From a bacterium (GTDB lineage: Bacteria; Hydrogenedentota; Hydrogenedentia; Hydrogenedentiales; SLHB01), in NCBI GenBank assembly GCA_024231375.1, contig JAAEQP010001655.1, forward strand, positions 1-47,387: 47,387 nucleotides of DNA, written 5' to 3'. Of the stretch, positions 44,043 through 47,387 are shown piece by piece. A program made the translations under genes and the position numbers. Numbering within the stretch: position 1 is the stretch's first letter; each line of letters begins with the position of its first letter. The notes beneath the pieces were generated by a model, which was not told the DNA's origin, made no database searches, and saw only the letters and a program-made list of their open reading frames with translations.

Positions 44043-44582
44043 ATGGATCACCGCGACCAAATACACGACCAACTGCTCGTGATGCGCTGCCGGGAGGCTG
44101 ACGCCGGGGCCCTGGACGAATTGCTGGATCGATGGCAGGAACGGTTATGGCGGCATGCCGTGCGGTTGACGGGCGATTCCGAGGCGGCGTGGGACATTCT
44201 GCAGGAGACGATGATTGCCGTCAGCCGCCGGATCGCGGACCTTGGCGATCCAGCGGCCTTCTCGGCATGGGCATACAAGATCGCCACGAATCAATGCCGT
44301 GACTACTTCCGAAGACAGCAACGGCGTCGTCGTTTGACCGAGGCGTACACCGATCAACGGCCGACGGACACGGAGCGCGACCACGCCTCGGTCATGGATC
44401 TGCAGGCCGCGATGACTCAGCTCACAGGACCGCAGCAAACGCTTCTTTCCTTGCGCTACGAGGAAGGATTTGGTGTCGCCGAGATCGCCGACGTACTCGG
44501 GATACACGAAGGAACCGTCAAGTCGCGACTCTTCACGGCCAGACAGCAGTTGCGGACACTACTGGAGGAACACGAACGATGA
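44043..44582 (+). CDS. ECF-type RNA polymerase sigma factor
   Basis: A 179-residue sigma factor of the extracytoplasmic-function class. Region 2 shows AWDILQETMIAVSRRI and FSAWAYKIATNQCRDYFRR; region 4 shows LTGPQQTLLSLRYEEGFGVAEIADVLGIHEGTVKSRLFTARQQLR. There is no region 1.1 or 3. An alternative ATG lies three codons upstream inside the -10-like sequence, so I prefer 44043. It overlaps the following membrane protein gene by ATGA, as sigma/anti-sigma pairs often do. Confidence 0.93.
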   Translation: MDHRDQIHDQLLVMRCREADAGALDELLDRWQERLWRHAVRLTGDSEAAWDILQETMIAVSRRIADLGDPAAFSAWAYKIATNQCRDYFRRQQRRRRLTEAYTDQRPTDTERDHASVMDLQAAMTQLTGPQQTLLSLRYEEGFGVAEIADVLGIHEGTVKSRLFTARQQLRTLLEEHER

Positions 44583-45580
44583 GTTATGACGATTTCGATA
44601 TCGACAAGGCGCGGGATCTGCGCGAGAAGGCGAAGAAGAGCCTTCTCAGACAATCCAGAAAGAACCTGGTAGTAACACTACTGAGCTCGTTGGTGCTGGT
44701 GGCTCTGGTCTCCTTTGCCGTGATCCAGCGCATGTGGGCTCTCGATTCTGAGGGGCGGGTGTTCTACTCGATGCTCGCGCTCTTCGGTCTGCTCATGAAT
44801 ACGGCGTTGTGGGCGGTCTACGCGTTGGACGCCCGCATCCTGTTCGTCCTGAAAGAGACGAAGCAACTGCGACTGGATGTCTTGTCTTGCGGAGAGGCGC
44901 CGTCTGAACGGGCCACCGGCGGCGCCGAATCGTTCTCGACCTGGACGTCAGACGTCCTCCAACCGAAGGTCCAAGCCCTCGTGGTGATCTTGATATGTGT
45001 GGTCGCCTCGGCATTCGCTTTCATCGCCAACGCGATGACATCGAGATACCCGGAGGAATTCGGCGGCCAGGAAGTCGCGGAAGTCCATGTCACGCCCGAG
45101 GGCGCGTTTCGGGTGGTCTCGCGAATCAGCATCACGCGGTGCCCCGCCAACGTTTCCGAAATCCCTCTCCGCATCCCCCAGCCGGGCGCCACACTCGAGT
45201 CCGTGGCCATCGATGGCAGGGACATACCCGCTGTCCCCGTACCGGATAAGGCCGACACCTATACCATCCTGCCTGGTCTGCCCAAGAACGCGCTCATGAG
45301 CGCCACGGTGGAGGTGGTCTGGTCTCCGAAGGCCGCGGACATCGAGATCGAGGACGACCACCGCTCGTTCAACCTGCAACTCCGGGGAATGATTCCCATC
45401 AACGCGTATGCGTTGAACGCGATCATCGACGACGGGGCGTCCTATCGGTTCGCATACGGCGACCCGTCCTACGAGAAGGGTTTCAACCAGTACTGGACAC
45501 TGCGGTCGGACGGCGGGTACCACGACCGTCCGATGGGGTCCTGCGGGGTCCACGTTGATGCGATCCCGCATGCCGAGTGA
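44579..45580 (+). CDS. Membrane protein, probable sigma-factor partner (unknown)
   Basis: A 333-residue protein of no recognised family. The first 30 residues are charged and cytoplasmic-like (DDFDIDKARDLREKAKKSLLRQSRKN), followed by membrane segments at about 31-50, 60-85 and 133-155. The remaining 180 residues are a beta-rich domain outside (VHVTPEGAFRVVSRISI, VEVVWSPKAADIEIEDDHRS). The ATGA overlap with the sigma factor gene suggests an anti-sigma factor or co-regulated sensor, but the classical zinc anti-sigma motif H-x3-C-x2-C is absent. The domain order fits a transmembrane regulator; function is inferred from position only. Confidence 0.6.
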   Translation: MSYDDFDIDKARDLREKAKKSLLRQSRKNLVVTLLSSLVLVALVSFAVIQRMWALDSEGRVFYSMLALFGLLMNTALWAVYALDARILFVLKETKQLRLDVLSCGEAPSERATGGAESFSTWTSDVLQPKVQALVVILICVVASAFAFIANAMTSRYPEEFGGQEVAEVHVTPEGAFRVVSRISITRCPANVSEIPLRIPQPGATLESVAIDGRDIPAVPVPDKADTYTILPGLPKNALMSATVEVVWSPKAADIEIEDDHRSFNLQLRGMIPINAYALNAIIDDGASYRFAYGDPSYEKGFNQYWTLRSDGGYHDRPMGSCGVHVDAIPHAE

Positions 45581-45697
45581 GTGCGGTGCGGTGCGGGTGT
45601 TGACAGCACCGAGCCCGCCTCATACCATTGGGAACGCGCGTGTGCCGAGAGAACGGCGCGCCGATCGCAACCAACCGCACAGAAGGGCTGAGGAACT

Positions 45698-46876
45698 ATG
45701 ACCGCACCATCCGCTGCAGTGACCGGACCTGACGGTTTGCCGGGCGAGACCCTCTTGCGCGCCCAGAACGCGGAACATGTGAAGGTGTATTGCGAAGCGG
45801 GCCGGTTCGGCGGATGGCCGGCGAATCACGGCATGTGGAACTGGGGCGACGAGATCCTCGTCGGCTACAGCCGCGGTTACTACAAAGACCTCGGCGCCAC
45901 CCGTCACCACATCGACCGGACAAAGCCTGAGGAGTTCTGGTTCGCGCGCAGCATGGACGGGGGCCGCACGTGGACTCATGAACACCCGGCGGACCAGGGA
46001 GCCATGATGCCGCGCGGCGACTTCCTTCACGGCACGGAGACACCTGGGCTGGCCCTGCCGCCCATCGAAGACCTCAAAGAGCCAATGGATTTCACCCATC
46101 CCGACTTTGTGTTGACCTTTCGTATGGAGAACATCCATGCGGGCACGTCGCGGTTTGAATACTCGTACGACCGCGGCAAGACGTGGCGCGGCCCGTACCG
46201 GTTGCCGAATCTCGGGACACCGGGCACGGCTGCGCGCACGGACTACATCGTCAACGGCCCGCGGGACGCCCACATCTTCATCACCGTGGGCAAAGAGAAC
46301 GGTCGCGAGGGTCGCCCGCTGTGCGCGCGAACCACGGACGGCGGGGTGTCGTGGGAGATGGTGTCGTGGATCGGTCCCGAGCCCGACGGGTTCGCCATCA
46401 TGCCGTCTACGGTGCGACTCTCCGACGCGGAGCTGCTGACCACGTTGCGACGCCGGGAAGGCACGTTTCGCTGGATTTCTCAGTGGCGCAGTCTCGACAA
46501 GGGCGCGACATGGAGCCAAGAGGACCATCCCGTGGACTATCTGGGCGAGGGGAATCCGCCCATGTTGAACAAACTGCGAGATGGGCGCCTGTGCCTGACG
46601 TACGGATTCCGTGCCTATCCGTTCAGCATCCGCGCGCGGTTGAGCGAAGACAACGGGAAGACCTGGAAACCCCAGATCGTGTTGCGTGACGATGGCACTG
46701 ACCGCGACATCGGATACGTGCGCAGTATTCAACGTCCCGACGGCAAGATGGTGACCACCTACTACATCAGCGACGAGGCCACGGGCCCGGAACGTTACAT
46801 CGGCGCGACGATCTGGAACCCCAGCCAAGTCGCCGAAATCGTCAGCGGCGACCCGGCGCGGCAGCAGGCGTTCTAG
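45698..46876 (+). CDS. Sialidase-like BNR-repeat propeller protein without signal peptide
   Basis: A 392-residue six-bladed propeller with at least five Asp boxes (S/T-x-D-x-G-x-x-W): SMDGGRTW, SYDRGKTW, TTDGGVSW, SLDKGATW and SEDNGKTW. Exo-sialidases and related glycosidases use this fold; the Arg triad cannot be assigned by eye. The N-terminus MTAPSAAVTGPDGLPGETLL is not a signal peptide and no better start lies upstream, so the protein is probably cytoplasmic. GAGGAACT precedes the ATG. The TAG stop lies inside the left end of the inverted-repeat element at 46873, so the C-terminus may have been altered by that insertion. Confidence 0.78.
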   Translation: MTAPSAAVTGPDGLPGETLLRAQNAEHVKVYCEAGRFGGWPANHGMWNWGDEILVGYSRGYYKDLGATRHHIDRTKPEEFWFARSMDGGRTWTHEHPADQGAMMPRGDFLHGTETPGLALPPIEDLKEPMDFTHPDFVLTFRMENIHAGTSRFEYSYDRGKTWRGPYRLPNLGTPGTAARTDYIVNGPRDAHIFITVGKENGREGRPLCARTTDGGVSWEMVSWIGPEPDGFAIMPSTVRLSDAELLTTLRRREGTFRWISQWRSLDKGATWSQEDHPVDYLGEGNPPMLNKLRDGRLCLTYGFRAYPFSIRARLSEDNGKTWKPQIVLRDDGTDRDIGYVRSIQRPDGKMVTTYYISDEATGPERYIGATIWNPSQVAEIVSGDPARQQAF

Positions 46877-47055
46877 CTCGGATATTTCACCGGGCTTCGT
46901 CGCGAGCGAGTGAAGATTGCGCCAGATCAGGCGCTTGGTGCTGGCTGCCGGACGACAACGTGTCGAGATACGTCGAGGTCGGCAGGCAAGGCAAGTGCCT
47001 GAGATGGTGTGAGATTCACGCGCGCAGCAGAAGGCCGGTGAAATATCCGGGCTAG
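46873..47055. mobile_element. 183-bp MITE-like element with 21-bp terminal inverted repeats
   Basis: The ends at 46873-46893 and 47035-47055 are inverted copies matching at 20 of 21 positions (core CGGATATTTCACCGG). The 141 bp between encode no transposase and look non-coding on both strands. Clear target-site duplications were not seen. The size, structure and lack of coding content fit a miniature inverted-repeat element mobilised by a transposase elsewhere. The left end includes the stop codon of the sialidase-like gene. Confidence 0.75.
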
Positions 47056-47195
47056 GGTTCGCGACGGGCAGACCCGGCTTGTCCAGCCCATCGTGGCCTA
47101 TGCTTCTTCGCGGATGCGGTTTCTTCAGCGGTCGCACTGTTCCCGATTGTTAAGGGAATCCGCCGCAAGTTGCGGGAAGTGGGTTAGAATGGGCT

Positions 47196-47387
47196 ATGAA
47201 CACCAGATCATTCCATAGATTCATGCCGATAGTGGTGCTGGCTTTGTTCGGCGCTAAGTCTGCTACGGCGGCCGTGACGCTTACCGACCTGGGCTCCGAA
47301 GTGACGCTTGAGAACGGTATCGTTTCAGTCACCATCAACAAAGCAACGGCACGAATTGATTCACTGGAACATCGTGGGGATGAGCTG
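47196..47387 (+). CDS. Start of an exported polysaccharide-lyase-like protein (partial)
   Basis: The first 64 residues of a gene cut by the window end. A signal peptide (FMPIVVLALFGAKSATAA) is followed by LTDLGSEVTLENGIVSVTIN and then KATARIDSL. The strand pattern V-x-L-x-N-G-x-x-x-V-x-I is the N-terminal start of rhamnogalacturonate-lyase-type (PL4/PL11-like) or related carbohydrate enzymes. TAGAAT ends 5 nt before the ATG, and no Shine-Dalgarno is seen, so the mRNA may be leaderless. The family call is tentative. Confidence 0.6.
   Translation, partial: MNTRSFHRFMPIVVLALFGAKSATAAVTLTDLGSEVTLENGIVSVTINKATARIDSLEHRGDEL

Overview
The window is high-GC (about 60 %), densely coded bacterial chromosome. 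The gene set suggests a heterotrophic Planctomycetota/PVC-type or Hydrogenedentota-type bacterium: four sulfatase-fold enzymes, several secreted glycosidase-like beta-propellers, MtaA-like UroD-family proteins, a DUF1566 surface protein, Tat-type N-termini and many dispersed palindromic repeats. That placement rests on gene content only. No rRNA, tRNA or CRISPR array was seen.

Layout. 1-9024: a gene end, two Tat-exported sulfatases, an HDOD protein with a c-di-GMP-type MshEN domain, a GH39-like glycosidase, a convergent sugar-kinase/MurQ etherase fusion, and a DprA-family protein. 9025-11611: a repeat-rich stretch around a polytopic protein with three PH-like modules and a 14-codon vestige of a second copy. 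11612-13013: a GYD-domain protein with a UroD-family methyltransferase-like protein. 13057-22798: the most unusual block. A minus-strand unit begins with a 44-residue peptide gene that has its own promoter and is followed by two palindromes; then come an ABC exporter (ATPase, permease), an acyl carrier protein, a cobalamin-type radical SAM enzyme and a sulfatase-like enzyme with a CSWTR active-site sequence. Around it on the plus strand lie a LolA-like carrier, a lipoprotein, a FabZ-like hotdog dehydratase and a second cobalamin-type radical SAM enzyme behind a 300-nt leader. I read the block as a candidate uncharacterised lipid or acyl-product (or peptide) biosynthesis and export system. It overlaps in parts list with aryl polyene and ladderane loci but has no ketosynthase here.

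22843-26493: a secreted beta-propeller protein with a LamG domain inserted in its C-terminal domain, and a second UroD-like protein. 26581-30844: an IS3-type remnant, then a two-component system with a perfect 18-bp palindrome between it and a divergent DUF1566 protein. 30845-35579: hairpin repeats, an FAD-dependent oxidoreductase, a lipoprotein sulfatase and a convergent beta-propeller protein. 35796-42073: two tandem hybrid histidine kinases whose C-terminal two thirds are a recent-looking duplication under different sensor N-termini. 42109-47387: a serine beta-lactamase-family hydrolase, an ECF sigma factor overlapping a membrane protein gene, a cytoplasmic sialidase-like propeller whose stop codon lies in the end of a 183-bp inverted-repeat element, and the start of a polysaccharide-lyase-like gene.

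Promoter-like sequences of the sigma-70 type (TTGNNN, 16-18 nt, TANAAT or TTTAAT) occur before several genes, and three genes have a -10-like hexamer only 5-7 nt before the ATG, which suggests leaderless mRNAs.
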